DNA of 64,000 bases from Streptomyces sp. NBC_01275 (GCF_026340655.1 NZ_JAPEOZ010000001.1:8060001-8124000); one strand, 5' to 3'; positions 1 to 9,360 are shown, counted from the stretch's first letter. Notes: a model not told the origin generated them from the sequence alone. Program-made: numbers and translations.

Positions 1-809
1 CCGAGCTGATCTCCTCCGGTCCCGCCCCGAACTTCTGGCGGGCCCCCACCGACAACGACCGGGGCAACGGCCAGCACACCCGCAACCAGACCTGGCGCGA
101 CGCCGGCGCCCACCGCCGGGTGACCGGGGTCGAGGTGCGCGCCCTGCGCGACCGGGCCGTGGAGATCAAGGTCGCCGGCACCCTGCCCACGACGACGGAA
201 TCGACGTACACCACCACCTACACCGTCTTCGGAAGCGGTGAGATCAAGGTCGACAACACCCTGCACCCGGGGGCCGCGAACCTGCCGTACCTCCCGGAGG
301 TCGGCACGCTGCTGTCTCTGCCGGCCCGGCTGGAGCGGCTGCACTACTACGGGCGCGGCCCCGAGGAGAACCACTGGGACCGCAACGACGCCACCGACGT
401 GGGCCTGTACTCCGGCACCGTCGCCGGCCAGTGGACCTCCTATCTGCGGCCGCAGGAGAACGGCAACAAGACCGACGTCCGCTGGGTCGCCCTCACCGAC
501 GCCCGCGGCGCCGGACTGCTGGTCTCCGGCGAACCGCTCCTGGAGGTCAACGCCTCGCACTTCACCCCCGAGGACCTCTCCGTCGGCGCCCGCCACGACT
601 ACCAGCTCACCCCACGCGCCGAGGTCGTCCTGCGCCTCAGCCACCGGCAGATGGGCATCGGCGGCGACAACAGCTGGGGCGCCCACACCCACGACGAGTA
701 CAAGCTGTTCGCCGACCGCGACTACGCGTACACCTATCGGCTGCGGCCGTTGACCGGCGTGGACGGGGCGACGGCGGCCTCCCGGCGCCCGACGGCGGCC
801 TCCGAGTAG
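1..809 (+). CDS. Beta-galactosidase, glycoside hydrolase family 2, C-terminal part (5' end outside window)
   Basis: The open frame enters from the left edge (codons in phase from base 3) and stops at TAG 807-809. The first residues include NFWRAPTDND, the conserved start of the large C-terminal domain of LacZ-type GH2 enzymes. Further on, YYGRGPEENHWDRN and the SYLRPQENGNKTDVRW stretch are typical of that beta-sandwich domain. The catalytic TIM barrel must lie upstream, so substrate preference cannot be judged; hydrolysis of terminal beta-galactosides is the family activity. The last 15 residues are Ala/Arg/Pro-rich with a small duplication (SRRPTAASE after AASRRP). Family assignment is firm, the precise substrate is inference. 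Confidence 0.9.
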   Translation, partial: ELISSGPAPNFWRAPTDNDRGNGQHTRNQTWRDAGAHRRVTGVEVRALRDRAVEIKVAGTLPTTTESTYTTTYTVFGSGEIKVDNTLHPGAANLPYLPEVGTLLSLPARLERLHYYGRGPEENHWDRNDATDVGLYSGTVAGQWTSYLRPQENGNKTDVRWVALTDARGAGLLVSGEPLLEVNASHFTPEDLSVGARHDYQLTPRAEVVLRLSHRQMGIGGDNSWGAHTHDEYKLFADRDYAYTYRLRPLTGVDGATAASRRPTAASE

Positions 810-840
810 GGCGGGCGGGGCGAGGTACGGGTAATTCCGG

Positions 841-900
841 TCACCCGGTGTCGCCCGGTGCCACCCCGTGCCACCCCGTGCCACCCGGTGTTACGCGGTG
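841..900. repeat. Six 10-bp tandem repeats between convergent genes
   Basis: Six consecutive 10-mers of the form tcacccggtg / ccaccccgtg fill bases 841-900 exactly. The GGTCACC string that contains the stop codon of the minus-strand gene ending at 908 recurs at 839. The period is not a multiple of three and no gene is visible. This is one of several stop-codon-associated repeats in the window. Confidence 0.85.
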
Positions 901-907
901 GGCGCGG

Positions 908-2206
908 TCACCTTCGGGCGGCCGTGCCCACTGGTTCGCCCGCCGGTGGTCCCACCGGCGCCAGCAACCGGGCCGCGACCGCCGCTGCCGCCACCGTCGC
1001 CGCGACCGGCAGCGGATGGCCCACCAGCCAGGTCTGCACGCCCTCGAAGGGGTCGGAGGACGTCAGCGTCGAACGTTCCAGCATCCAGGACACCGAGAAC
1101 GCCAGGCCCACCACCGCAAGCCCGATCCGGAACACCGGGTACACGGCCGTCCGGGCCAGCACCAGCAGCGAGGGCATCACCAGCGCCACGACCAGCAACT
1201 GGGTCAGCTCGATGCCCAGGTTGAAGCCCAGCAGGGTCGTCACCAGCGAACCCCGGTCGAGGCCCAGGTCCCCGATCAGGGAGGCGAACGCCAGCCCGTG
1301 GACCAGCCCGAACCCCGCGGCGATCAGCACCTCGCCGCGCGCCACCAGCGGGCGCAGCGCGTGCACCGCGGACACCGCGATCGACAGCGCGATCAGGGTT
1401 TCCACCGGGCGGGACGGCAGGTCGATCACCCCGGAGGCGGCGAGGGCCAGGGTGAGGGAGTGGCCGACGGCGAAAGCGGTGACGACGTGCACCACCCGCC
1501 AGACGCTGCGTCCCGGCGAGGGGGCCGCCGTCCGCCACCGGCCGCCCGCCGCGATCAGGGGCGCCGGAACGAGCAGCATGAGCAGGAACAGCAGATGGTC
1601 GGCGCCCTCGCCGACATGCCGGGCGCCGAGGGCCGCGGTGGCCGCGAACCCGCGCAGCCAGGAGCCCTCGCCCGCGGGCACCGTCAGGCTCTTGGTGTCC
1701 CAGTCGAACACCCCGAGCGTCTCGGCGTCGTCGGTCTTGAGGATCCCCCGGTCGAAGTCGTAGCGGACCGTGGCGATGACCTGGTGGGTGAGGAGCTCCT
1801 CGACGATGACGTCGTAGCGCAGCCGGAAGTCCGTGACGTTCCCGTCGGCGGGCGGGCGGATCGTCAGCGGGTAGACCAGATGCGCGCTCGCGTCGATCGT
1901 GCGGACGGCGGGCGCGCCGAGCGTCACGGTCCAGGGCGTGCCGTCGTCGCCGGACGCGCCGATGTGCTCGGCCACGTACGACGTCAGGAACGCCCGGTCG
2001 GCGCCCAGGACGCCGGACGCGGTCAGGTCGCGGTGCACGGCGATCGCCAGCCGGTCGAGGGGGAGCTGGACCTCGCCCTCGACCCGGTCCGCGCCGATGT
2101 CGAGGAGGACGGCGGAGGTGCTCATCGGGTGGGCGCCGGCCGACGGCACGGGGCCGCCGACCAGCATCAGCGCCGCGAGCAGCAGGACGGGAAGGAGTCG
2201 GCGCAC
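908..2206 (-). CDS. HupE/UreJ-like multi-pass membrane protein with signal peptide
   Basis: 432 aa, starting at GTG 2204-2206 just after the stop of the upstream gene (2226). The start is set by the signal sequence VRRLLPVLLLAALMLVGG and by the fact that longer in-frame reading would overlap the upstream gene. Residues ~25-200 form an extracytoplasmic domain. The C-terminal half has about seven hydrophobic segments and the family motifs GARHVGEGADHLLFLL, FGLVHGLAFAS and FNLGIELTQ. This matches the HupE/UreJ_2 type, of which some relatives are linked to nickel/cobalt uptake; the substrate here is unknown. It probably forms an operon with the DUF3500 lipoprotein gene 20 bp upstream. Confidence 0.8.
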   Translation of the reverse strand: MRRLLPVLLLAALMLVGGPVPSAGAHPMSTSAVLLDIGADRVEGEVQLPLDRLAIAVHRDLTASGVLGADRAFLTSYVAEHIGASGDDGTPWTVTLGAPAVRTIDASAHLVYPLTIRPPADGNVTDFRLRYDVIVEELLTHQVIATVRYDFDRGILKTDDAETLGVFDWDTKSLTVPAGEGSWLRGFAATAALGARHVGEGADHLLFLLMLLVPAPLIAAGGRWRTAAPSPGRSVWRVVHVVTAFAVGHSLTLALAASGVIDLPSRPVETLIALSIAVSAVHALRPLVARGEVLIAAGFGLVHGLAFASLIGDLGLDRGSLVTTLLGFNLGIELTQLLVVALVMPSLLVLARTAVYPVFRIGLAVVGLAFSVSWMLERSTLTSSDPFEGVQTWLVGHPLPVAATVAAAAVAARLLAPVGPPAGEPVGTAARR

Positions 2207-2225
2207 GGCTTCTTGTCCCGCTCCG

Positions 2226-3458
2226 TCATTCCCAGCCGTAGTCGGCGGTCTCGTCCCGGAAGATGGTGTGCTGGTGGATCCCGTCGGTCGAGGCGCCGGG
2301 CTGGTTGGAGAACTCCACCCACGCCGACGGTCCGTCAAGCCGCACATAGGTCTGGTTGTTGTCCAGGGTGGTCCCGCCGCTCCAGCCGATGTACGTCTCG
2401 TCGTACTCGGAGACGTACTTGGCCAGCAGTCGCGCCGCCGCCCGCTCGTCCAGGTCGTCCACCCACGCCTTCAGCATCGCGGTGACCTTGGCCCGCTGCT
2501 TCTTGGTGAGGCTGCTGACCAGGACGCCCTCGGGCTCGGTGGGGAAGGGGCCGTCGTGGCCCGGACCGAGGTAGAGGTCGTCGAAGCTGCCGTCGATCTC
2601 GGCGGCGGTCAGTTCGTCGGCGGTGAGGGACTGGATCGCGGCGATCGTGGAGGTCCGCTTGTCCTCCAGCGGGGCGTAGTAGAGGTCTTCCCAGTCGAAC
2701 TCCATCGGTTCCACGGCGGTGAGGGTGGGGGAGATGCTCACGCTGCCGCCGGCGTAGGTGAGGTTGTAGGCGGCGTGGTGGCCGCCGTACTGCACGGTGA
2801 ACTCGCCTGTCCTGCTGGGCTGTCCGAAGAACGAGATGTAGTACCACTCGGAGCCGAAGTTGGCGCCGCCGCCTCCGCCGGGGGGACGGCCGCCACCGGG
2901 ACCTCCGGTCGGGGTGCCGGTCGGGGTGGCTGTGGGGGTGGTGCTCGGGTCGGCGGTCGGGCTCGCGGTCGGCCCGTTGGAGCCGCCGGTGTCCGGGAGC
3001 GAGGCGAGGTAGTCGTCGGCCTTGCGGATCTCGACGAGCTCCTCGTAGCCCTTCCTGCTGAGCGCGGCCTCCATGACCTTCAGGGCCGCGGCCTCCTGCT
3101 CGTCGGTGAGGTCGCCCAGTTTCAGACCGTTGCGGACGACGACGGGCGTCGGGAAGTTCGACCAGCCGGTCTTCTTCGCCGGGTCGTCGAAGTCGTAGAG
3201 AGCGGTGTCCTTCTGTTCCTCGGACAGTGTTGCGAGGAAGGCGTTCGCGGCGGCCACGACCTGCGCGGTGTTCGCGCCGTCGGCGCCGGTGCGGTGCGCG
3301 GACGCCGGGATCGGCTGCTTCGCCGGGAGCGAGAGCCCGGCGGACGAGGAGGCCGAGCCGAGTGCCGTGCAGCCGGTGACGCCGAGCGCCACGCACACGG
3401 CGAGGGCGACGGCGGGCCGGACCAGTCTGGCGGCGGACTTGGGACGGGCGGGACGCAT
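2226..3458 (-). CDS. DUF3500 family lipoprotein
   Basis: 410 aa. ATG at 3456-3458 is preceded by a good CAGGAGA Shine-Dalgarno; an ATG 15 codons upstream is less likely. The N-terminus is a lipoprotein signal: Arg/Lys-rich start, hydrophobic stretch, lipobox VTGC with Cys30. Residues ~160-205 are a Thr/Pro/Ser/Gly linker (PTATPTGTPTGGPGGG) typical of exported Streptomyces proteins. The C-terminal ~240 residues resemble DUF3500, with HHAAYNLTYAGG, a final HQHTIF and several conserved acidic/aromatic positions. The biochemical role of DUF3500 is unknown to me. It lies next to the HupE-like gene, so the pair may work together at the cell surface. Confidence 0.75.
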   Translation of the reverse strand: MRPARPKSAARLVRPAVALAVCVALGVTGCTALGSASSSAGLSLPAKQPIPASAHRTGADGANTAQVVAAANAFLATLSEEQKDTALYDFDDPAKKTGWSNFPTPVVVRNGLKLGDLTDEQEAAALKVMEAALSRKGYEELVEIRKADDYLASLPDTGGSNGPTASPTADPSTTPTATPTGTPTGGPGGGRPPGGGGGANFGSEWYYISFFGQPSRTGEFTVQYGGHHAAYNLTYAGGSVSISPTLTAVEPMEFDWEDLYYAPLEDKRTSTIAAIQSLTADELTAAEIDGSFDDLYLGPGHDGPFPTEPEGVLVSSLTKKQRAKVTAMLKAWVDDLDERAAARLLAKYVSEYDETYIGWSGGTTLDNNQTYVRLDGPSAWVEFSNQPGASTDGIHQHTIFRDETADYGWE

Positions 3459-3592
3459 GGGTCTCCTGTGGGGGGTGTGGAGGAGGTTGTACCGGCCTGC
3501 CATGGTGGTCGGACCGTCTCAGAGCCAGGCGGGAGCCGGTCGGGAGTCGGGTAAGAAAGGAGACCTGTGGTGAGCGGGAGGCTGGAGGAACC

Positions 3593-4366
3593 ATGGCGAA
3601 CGAACCGACGGACCGCGTCCTCGTCGTCGACGACGACCGGGCGGTCCGTGAATCCCTGGGCCGCGCACTGGAGTTGGCCGGGTACGACGTGGTCACCGCC
3701 GCCGACGGGGTGGAGGCGCTGACCAGAACCCGTGGGGACTCCTTCAGCGCGCTGGTGGTGGACGTGATGATGCCCCACATCGACGGTGTGGCCGTCTGCC
3801 GCGTCCTGCGCGCCGGCGGCGACCGCACCCCGGTGCTGATGCTCACCGCGCGCGCCGGCGTCCCGGACCGGATCAACGGCCTGGACGCGGGCGCCGACGA
3901 CTATCTGTCCAAGCCCTTCGAGATACCCGAACTACTGGCCCGATTAAGGGCGTTGCTGCGCAGAACCAGCTGGTCGCCGGAGACGGGAACAGGACCGGGA
4001 ACAGGCACGGGAACAGATACGGCAACAGAGAAGAGCGAGTCGATCCCGGCCCGGATGCTGCGCACCGCGTTCCTGCGCACCGCATCCCTGCGCATCGCCC
4101 CCGCCGCCCGGCGCGTCTGGTGGGCCGACGAGGAACTGCACCTGTCCAAAACGGAGTTCGACCTGCTGGAGCTGTTGGTGCGCAACGAAGGACTCGTCCT
4201 GGACCACGCCACGCTCTACGGCGAGGTGTGGGGCCCCGAGGCGGGCGTGGACGCCAGGAACCTCGCGGGATACGTCGGTTATCTGCGACGCAAGCTCGCC
4301 GACGCCGGCGCGCCCGACCTCATCCACACCGTCCGCGGCGTCGGCTACGCGGTGCGCCGCCCATGA
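3593..4366 (+). CDS. OmpR-family response regulator
   Basis: 257 aa, with SD GGAGGAACC directly before the ATG. The receiver domain (residues ~8-120) has the acidic triad VVDDD, phospho-acceptor Asp57 in LVVDVMMP, Thr85 and Lys107 in YLSKPF. The C-terminal ~95 residues are a winged-helix DNA-binding domain (LHLSKTEFDLLELL, ARNLAGYVGYLRRKL, HTVRGVGYAVR). The odd part is the ~55-residue linker: four 12-bp repeats encode Gly/Thr-rich sequence, then three copies of a five-residue LRTA-type unit. Most OmpR regulators have a short linker here. The stop overlaps the start of the histidine kinase (ATGA), so the two are translationally coupled and cognate. Confidence 0.92.
   Translation: MANEPTDRVLVVDDDRAVRESLGRALELAGYDVVTAADGVEALTRTRGDSFSALVVDVMMPHIDGVAVCRVLRAGGDRTPVLMLTARAGVPDRINGLDAGADDYLSKPFEIPELLARLRALLRRTSWSPETGTGPGTGTGTDTATEKSESIPARMLRTAFLRTASLRIAPAARRVWWADEELHLSKTEFDLLELLVRNEGLVLDHATLYGEVWGPEAGVDARNLAGYVGYLRRKLADAGAPDLIHTVRGVGYAVRRP
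3983..4102 (+). repeat. In-frame repeats in response-regulator linker
   Basis: Bases 3983-4030 hold four 12-bp units (acgggaacagga-like) coding for Gly-Thr-rich sequence. Bases 4058-4102 hold three 15-bp units coding for LRTAF/LRTAS/LRIAP. Both periods are multiples of three, so copy number can change without breaking the frame. Confidence 0.85.
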
Positions 4367-5901
4367 GCCTGCGGTCCCGTTTCGCCCTGGCCTTCGCCGC
4401 GATCGGCGCCCTGGTGGCGGTCGCGGTCGGCGTGCTCGGCTACCGCGCCGCCTCCGACCGCGTCCTCGCCGAGATCGACCGCTCGCTGCGCTCGTCCACG
4501 GTGGCCTTCGCCCAGGCCCGGGACCAGGCGCAGGCGGTGTCCGACGCGGTGACCCGGGGCCCGGACCTCTACCCGGGCCCCGACCGGCCCGGTCCCGGCG
4601 ACGAGGGCGACCGGCAGACCCTCGTGCAGACCGTCGCCCCCGACGGCACGACCGCCCGGCTCGCCGGTCCGGCGGTGTCCCTCCCCGTGACGGACACCGC
4701 CCGCGCCCTGGCCACCGACGGCGCGCCCGGCGCCTCCGACCTCGCCGAGATCGACGTGGCCGGCCACACCTACCGCCGCCTTGTCACCGCCCTCGGCGGC
4801 GACCGCGGCGCCCTTCAGGTGGCGGTGGCGGTCGACCAGACGCACCACGTGCTCGGGGGCCTGGCGCGCGAGATCGCGGGCGCGAGCCTGGCCGTCATGC
4901 TCGCCGCGGCCGGCGCGGGGCGGCTGCTGGCGGGCCGTATCACCCGGCGGCTGGAACGGCTGGCCCGGGCCGCGGAGGAGGTCAGCGAGAACGGGCACGC
5001 GGAGGGGTGGGGAAGCGGCTTCGACAAGGCGCCTGCCGCCGGCACCGGCACCCGCACCGGCACCGGCACCGGCACCCGCACCGGTGTCGGAACTGGCACA
5101 GGCACAGGCACAGGCGTCGGCCCCGGCACCGGCGCCCGGGACGAAGTCAGGCGTCTGACCGCCTCCTTCGGCCGGATGCTCGACCGGCTGGCCGCAGCCC
5201 GGCAGGCGCAGGAACGTCTCGTCCAGGACGCCGCGCACGAGTTGCGCACCCCGCTGACCAGCCTCCTCGCCAACGCAGGCGTCCTGCGTCACCTCGGCGA
5301 GCTCTCCCCGGACGCCCGCGACCGGCTGCTGGCCGACGTCGAGGGCGAGACGCGCGAGCTCGGCCATCTCGTCGACGAACTCGTCGAACTGGCCCTCGCG
5401 CAGGGGCGCGACGAGCCGGAGGAGCCGGTCGGGCTGGCCGAGACGGCTCGCCGGGCCGCCCGGCGCGTCCACCGCCGCACCGGCCGCCTCGTGCGTCTCG
5501 ACGCCGACGACAGCGTCGTACGCGGTCGCCGTCACGCGCTGGAGCGGGCCGTCGGCAACCTGCTGGAGAACGCTGCCAAGTTCGACCCGGGCGACGAGCC
5601 CGTCGAGGTGCGGATCCGCCGCGGCGACGTCGCCGTCTCCGACCGGGGCCCCGGCATCGCCGACGTCGACGCAGAACGCGTTTTCGATCGTTTCTACCGG
5701 TCCGACGCGGCCCGCGCCCTGCCCGGCTCGGGGCTCGGCCTCGCCATCGTCCGTGACGTCGCCGAGACCCACGGCGGCGTCGCCTTCGCGGGCCCACGCC
5801 CGGGCGGCGGCGCCACCGTCGGATTCACGGTGAGCGCGACCCGCCTGCTCAGCCCGGCGCCGGACGCAGGCCCGGAGGCGCGGGCCCGCCCCTCCCGTTG
5901 A
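4363..5901 (+). CDS. Sensor histidine kinase of the MprB/HAMP type
   Basis: 512 aa, starting at the ATG that overlaps the regulator stop. Transmembrane segment 1 spans residues ~7-28, a ~140-residue extracytoplasmic sensor domain follows, and segment 2 is at ~167-190, then a HAMP-like region. The H box DAAHELRTPLTSLLAN carries phospho-acceptor His292. The N box LERAVGNLLENAAKF, G1 box VSDRGPGIADVDAERVFDRF and G2 box GSGLGLAIVRD complete an intact catalytic domain. Between HAMP and dimerisation domain sits a 32-residue Gly-Thr/Arg-Thr dipeptide repeat encoded by sixteen 6-bp units, placed where signals pass from membrane to kinase core. The stimulus is unknown. Confidence 0.92.
   Translation: MSLRSRFALAFAAIGALVAVAVGVLGYRAASDRVLAEIDRSLRSSTVAFAQARDQAQAVSDAVTRGPDLYPGPDRPGPGDEGDRQTLVQTVAPDGTTARLAGPAVSLPVTDTARALATDGAPGASDLAEIDVAGHTYRRLVTALGGDRGALQVAVAVDQTHHVLGGLAREIAGASLAVMLAAAGAGRLLAGRITRRLERLARAAEEVSENGHAEGWGSGFDKAPAAGTGTRTGTGTGTRTGVGTGTGTGTGVGPGTGARDEVRRLTASFGRMLDRLAAARQAQERLVQDAAHELRTPLTSLLANAGVLRHLGELSPDARDRLLADVEGETRELGHLVDELVELALAQGRDEPEEPVGLAETARRAARRVHRRTGRLVRLDADDSVVRGRRHALERAVGNLLENAAKFDPGDEPVEVRIRRGDVAVSDRGPGIADVDAERVFDRFYRSDAARALPGSGLGLAIVRDVAETHGGVAFAGPRPGGGATVGFTVSATRLLSPAPDAGPEARARPSR
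5041..5136 (+). repeat. Sixteen 6-bp units in the kinase gene (Gly-Thr dipeptides)
   Basis: Hexamers of the ggcacc/cgcacc/ggcaca family run without interruption for 96 bp and are read as alternating Gly/Arg-Thr, drifting to Gly-Val near the end. They lie between the HAMP region and the H box. The tract is close to perfect in the first seven units and degenerate later. Confidence 0.88.
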
Positions 5902-5989
5902 TCACTGTGGCGGTGAGCGGAGGAGAGCGGAAGAATCCCTCGCGTAACCGCATAACGCACCGCACGCAAACGGAAGAGGGAACCCTCCC

Positions 5990-7402
5990 ATGGTCGAGCA
6001 GGACGAACGCTTCGACGTCGTGGTCCTCGGCGCCGGCCCCGGCGGCTATGTCGCCGCGGTCCGGGCCGCCCAGCTGGGCAAGCGCGTCGCCGTCGTCGAG
6101 GAGAAGTACTGGGGCGGCGTCTGTCTGAACGTGGGCTGCATTCCCACCAAGGCCCTGCTGCGCAACGCCGAACTCGCGCACATCTTCACCCATGAGGCGA
6201 AGACCTTCGGCATCAAGGTGGACGGACAGGTCTCCTTCGACTACGGCGAGGCCTACCGCCGTAGCCGCAAGGTCGCCGACGGCCGCGTCAAGGGCGTCCA
6301 CTACCTGATGAAGAAGAACAAGATCACCGAGTTCGACGGCCGCGGCACGTTCGTCGACGACCACACCCTGCAGGTGACCGGCTACGACGGCGAGACCCGC
6401 ACCCTAGGCTTCGACCACTGCATCATCGCCACCGGCGCCACCCCGAAGCTGCTGCCCGGCACCAAGCGCACCTCCCGCGTGGTGACCTACGAGGAGCAGA
6501 TCCTCGCCGAGGACCTCCCGCAGTCCGTCGTGATCGCGGGCGCCGGCGCGATCGGCATCGAGTTCGCCTACGTGCTGCACAACTACGGTGTGAAGGTCAC
6601 GATCGTCGAGTTCCTGGACCGCGTCGCCCCGCTGGAGGACGCCGAGGTCTCCGCCGAACTCGCCAAGCAGTACCGCAAGCTGGGCATCGACGTGCTCACC
6701 TCCACCCGCGTGGAGTCCATCGACGAGTCCGGCCCGCAGGTCCGCGTCACCGTCACCGGCAAGGACGGCGCCCAGCAGGTCCTGGAGGCTGACAAGGTTC
6801 TCCAGGCCATCGGCTTCGCCCCGAACGTCACCGGCTACGGCCTGGAGAACACCGGCGTGAAGGTCACCGACCGCGGCGCGATCGACGTCGACGGCCGCTG
6901 CCGCACCTCCGTCCCGCACCTCTACGCCATCGGCGACGTCACCGCGAAGCTGATGCTCGCGCACACCGCCGAGGCGATGGGCGTGATCGCCGCCGAGACC
7001 CTCGCCGACGCCGAGACCATGGAACTCGACTATGCGATGATCCCGCGCGCCACCTACTGCCAGCCCCAGATCGCCAGCTTCGGCTACACCGAGGCCCAGG
7101 CCCGCGAACTCGGCTACGACGTCAAGGTCGCCAAGTTCCCGTTCACCGCGAACGCGAAGGCCCACGGCCTGGGCGACCCGACCGGCTTCGTGAAGCTGAT
7201 CAGCGACGCCCGGCACGGCGAGCTCATCGGCGGACACCTCATCGGCCCGGAGGTCACCGAGCTGCTCCCCGAGCTGACCCTGGCCCAGCAGTGGGACCTC
7301 ACCGTCCACGAGGTCGCCCGCAACGTCCACGCCCACCCCACCCTGGGCGAGGCCGTCAAGGAAGCCGTGCACGGCCTCGCGGGCCACATGATCAACATGT
7401 GA
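5990..7402 (+). CDS. lpdA: Dihydrolipoyl dehydrogenase (E3)
   Basis: 470 aa, close to the usual E3 length. It oxidises dihydrolipoyl groups of 2-oxoacid dehydrogenase or glycine-cleavage complexes using FAD and NAD+. Seen in the sequence: FAD-binding [16 protein letters not shown] near the N-terminus, redox-active disulfide [13 protein letters not shown] (Cys45/Cys50), NAD-binding [13 protein letters not shown], second FAD motif [17 protein letters not shown], and the C-terminal HAHPTLGEA with the catalytic His/Glu pair. The E1/E2 partners are not in the window, so it stands alone; a strong terminator follows. An identity as mycothione reductase is unlikely, given the intact E3 C-terminal motif. 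Confidence 0.93.
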   Translation: MVEQDERFDVVVLGAGPGGYVAAVRAAQLGKRVAVVEEKYWGGVCLNVGCIPTKALLRNAELAHIFTHEAKTFGIKVDGQVSFDYGEAYRRSRKVADGRVKGVHYLMKKNKITEFDGRGTFVDDHTLQVTGYDGETRTLGFDHCIIATGATPKLLPGTKRTSRVVTYEEQILAEDLPQSVVIAGAGAIGIEFAYVLHNYGVKVTIVEFLDRVAPLEDAEVSAELAKQYRKLGIDVLTSTRVESIDESGPQVRVTVTGKDGAQQVLEADKVLQAIGFAPNVTGYGLENTGVKVTDRGAIDVDGRCRTSVPHLYAIGDVTAKLMLAHTAEAMGVIAAETLADAETMELDYAMIPRATYCQPQIASFGYTEAQARELGYDVKVAKFPFTANAKAHGLGDPTGFVKLISDARHGELIGGHLIGPEVTELLPELTLAQQWDLTVHEVARNVHAHPTLGEAVKEAVHGLAGHMINM

Positions 7403-7418
7403 GGCGCCCCGACGCTCC

Positions 7419-7450
7419 CGGCGGGGCCGTTCACCCGGACGGCCCCGCCG
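7419..7450 (+). terminator. Intrinsic-type terminator after lpdA
   Basis: A 12-bp perfect GC-rich stem (cggcggggccgt with its complement, 7419-7430 and 7439-7450) and an 8-nt loop begin 16 bp after the lpdA stop. There is no clear U tract, as is common in Streptomyces. Confidence 0.75.
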
Positions 7451-7525
7451 CACTCGCCCCCGCCGTACGCACAGGGTCTGCTGGCAGCAGCCACAGGACC
7501 CGAGCGACGGACGAGGGAGCTCTCC

Positions 7526-8884
7526 ATGCCGGACAGAGGTGGCGCCGCCGACGCTGAGCTGGAAGCACTGAGAGCTCGCATCGCGGCGCTGGAGGCGCAG
7601 CGCGCCCCCGGCCGCCCCTCTCACCACCGGATCCGCTCCGTCCTCGCGGTCGTCCTCATCGTCCTCGGCTGCGTCCTGGCCCCCCTGGGGGTGGTGGCGG
7701 CCTGGACCTCGAGCATCGTGGGCGACACCGGCCGCTACGTCGACACGGTCCGCCCGCTCGCCTCCGACGAGGACATCCAGAACGCGGCCGCGAACCGTGT
7801 CACGAACGCCCTGATGGAGCGCCTCGACCTCACCGCGCTCCTCCAGGACGCGATCCCCGCCCAGCGCCCCCTGCTGGAAAAGGCCCTCGGCCGGCTCGGC
7901 CCCTCCCTGGAAGGCGCCGTCCGCAGTTTCGTGCACGACAAGGCGCAGGCGGTCGTGGCCTCCGACGCCTTCGAGAAGATCTGGACCGACGCCAACCGCA
8001 GGATCCACAGCGCCGTCGACAAGGCCCTCACGGGCAGCGGCGGCGGCGCGGTGAAGATCGAGAACGACACGGTGAACGTGGACCTCGCCCCGGTCGTCGA
8101 CCAGGTCAAGCAACGGCTGGTCGACTCCGGCATGACGGTCGCGGGGAAGATCCCCGAGATCCACACCGACTTCACGGTCGTCAGGTCCGACGACATCGGC
8201 AAGGTCAAGACCTACTTCCGGCTGCTGGAACTGGCCGGCGTGTGGGTGCCGGTCGTGGCGGTCGTGCTGGTCGCCGCCGGCATCCTGCTCTCCACGCACC
8301 GCCGGCGCGTCCTGATCGTCTCCGCTCTCTGCTTCGCCTTCGCCACGCTCCTCCTGGGCGTCGCCCTGACCGTCTTCCGCGTCGTCTACCTCGACGCCCT
8401 CCCGGCGAGCGTCTCCCAGCCCGCCGCCGGCTCCGTCTACGACACCATGACCCGCTTCCTGCGCACCGGCGTGCGCGTGGTGGCCGCCCTCGGGCTCGTC
8501 ATCGCCCTCGCCGCCTGGCTGACCGGACCGGGCCGCCATGCCGCCCTCGTCCGGCGCCTGTGGCACGAGGGGCTCGGCGCGGTCCGCACGACCGCCGACC
8601 ACGCCGGGCTGCGCACCGGCCCCGTCGGCCCGTTCCTGCGCCGCTACCGCACCTGGGTCGTCTGGATCCTGGCCGCGGCGGCCGTCCTGGCCTATCTCCT
8701 GTGGTCGTACCCGACCGGCTGGGTCGTCGTCGGCCTCGCCCTCGCCCTGCTCTTCGCACTGAGCGTCGTCGACTTCCTGGCCTTCGAATCCGCCGACTCC
8801 CGCGACTCCCGTGACTCTCTCGCATCGGCCGAATCCGTCGAATCCGGCGAAGGGCCCGGAAACGGAAAGGACGTCCCCTCATGA
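7526..8884 (+). CDS. Conserved multi-pass membrane protein
   Basis: 452 aa, SD GAGGGAG. Residues 8-25 form a short helical/coiled stretch (AELEALRARIAALEAQ). TM1 is at ~35-60; a ~175-residue external domain (60-235) with repeated VDTVRPLASDEDIQNAA-type helices follows. Five more hydrophobic segments lie between ~236 and ~420. The cytoplasmic tail is rich in Ser, Asp and Glu with short repeats (SADSRDSRDS). I recognise this as a widespread Streptomyces integral membrane protein without known function. Its stop overlaps the next start (ATGA), so it is co-translated with the following small membrane protein. Confidence 0.75.
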   Translation: MPDRGGAADAELEALRARIAALEAQRAPGRPSHHRIRSVLAVVLIVLGCVLAPLGVVAAWTSSIVGDTGRYVDTVRPLASDEDIQNAAANRVTNALMERLDLTALLQDAIPAQRPLLEKALGRLGPSLEGAVRSFVHDKAQAVVASDAFEKIWTDANRRIHSAVDKALTGSGGGAVKIENDTVNVDLAPVVDQVKQRLVDSGMTVAGKIPEIHTDFTVVRSDDIGKVKTYFRLLELAGVWVPVVAVVLVAAGILLSTHRRRVLIVSALCFAFATLLLGVALTVFRVVYLDALPASVSQPAAGSVYDTMTRFLRTGVRVVAALGLVIALAAWLTGPGRHAALVRRLWHEGLGAVRTTADHAGLRTGPVGPFLRRYRTWVVWILAAAAVLAYLLWSYPTGWVVVGLALALLFALSVVDFLAFESADSRDSRDSLASAESVESGEGPGNGKDVPS

Positions 8885-9360
8885 CCTCCCACCCCAACAC
8901 CCCCACCGGCAACCCGCACGGCGAGATCGGCGCCGCCTGGTCCACCCCGCCCGGCGGCCCGGGCAAGCACTCCACCCGCGACAGCTGGGTCTCCGGCGGC
9001 GTCGCCTTCGCCGGCGTCCTGATGCTGTGCAGCGGCGTCCTCGGCGTCCTGCAGGGCATCGCGGCCATCGCCCGGGACGACGTCTACACACGCGTCGGCG
9101 ACTACGTCTACAAGATGAGCCTCACCGGCTGGGGCTGGATCCACCTCGTCCTGGGCGTCCTGCTGGCCGTGACCGGCGCCGCCCTCCTCAGGGACGCGAC
9201 CTGGGCCCGCTTCGTCGGCATCTTCCTCGCCGCGCTCAGCCTGGTCGCCCAGTTCCTGTTCCTGCCCTACGGACCGGTGTGGCCGATCACGCTGATGGGC
9301 ATCGACGTGTTCGTGATCTGGTCGCTGGCGACCCGGCAGGAGATGGCGGGCAGGCAGTAG
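8881..9360 (+). CDS. Small four-helix membrane protein (DUF7144-like)
   Basis: 159 aa. The ATG overlaps the preceding stop by 4 bp. After a ~30-residue polar N-terminus there are four hydrophobic segments: GVAFAGVLMLCSGVLGVLQG, GWIHLVLGVLLAVTGAALL, FVGIFLAALSLVAQFLFL and a last one around WPITLMGIDVFVIWSL. The YVYKMSLTGWGWIH region and overall pattern match actinobacterial DUF7144 proteins. No catalytic residues are visible. Coupling with the upstream membrane gene suggests a two-part membrane complex, which is inference only. Confidence 0.75.
   Translation: MTSHPNTPTGNPHGEIGAAWSTPPGGPGKHSTRDSWVSGGVAFAGVLMLCSGVLGVLQGIAAIARDDVYTRVGDYVYKMSLTGWGWIHLVLGVLLAVTGAALLRDATWARFVGIFLAALSLVAQFLFLPYGPVWPITLMGIDVFVIWSLATRQEMAGRQ

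Noticed and set aside
4345-5772. 475-codon minus-strand frame opposite the histidine kinase
   Set aside because: Antisense to complete H, N and G boxes.
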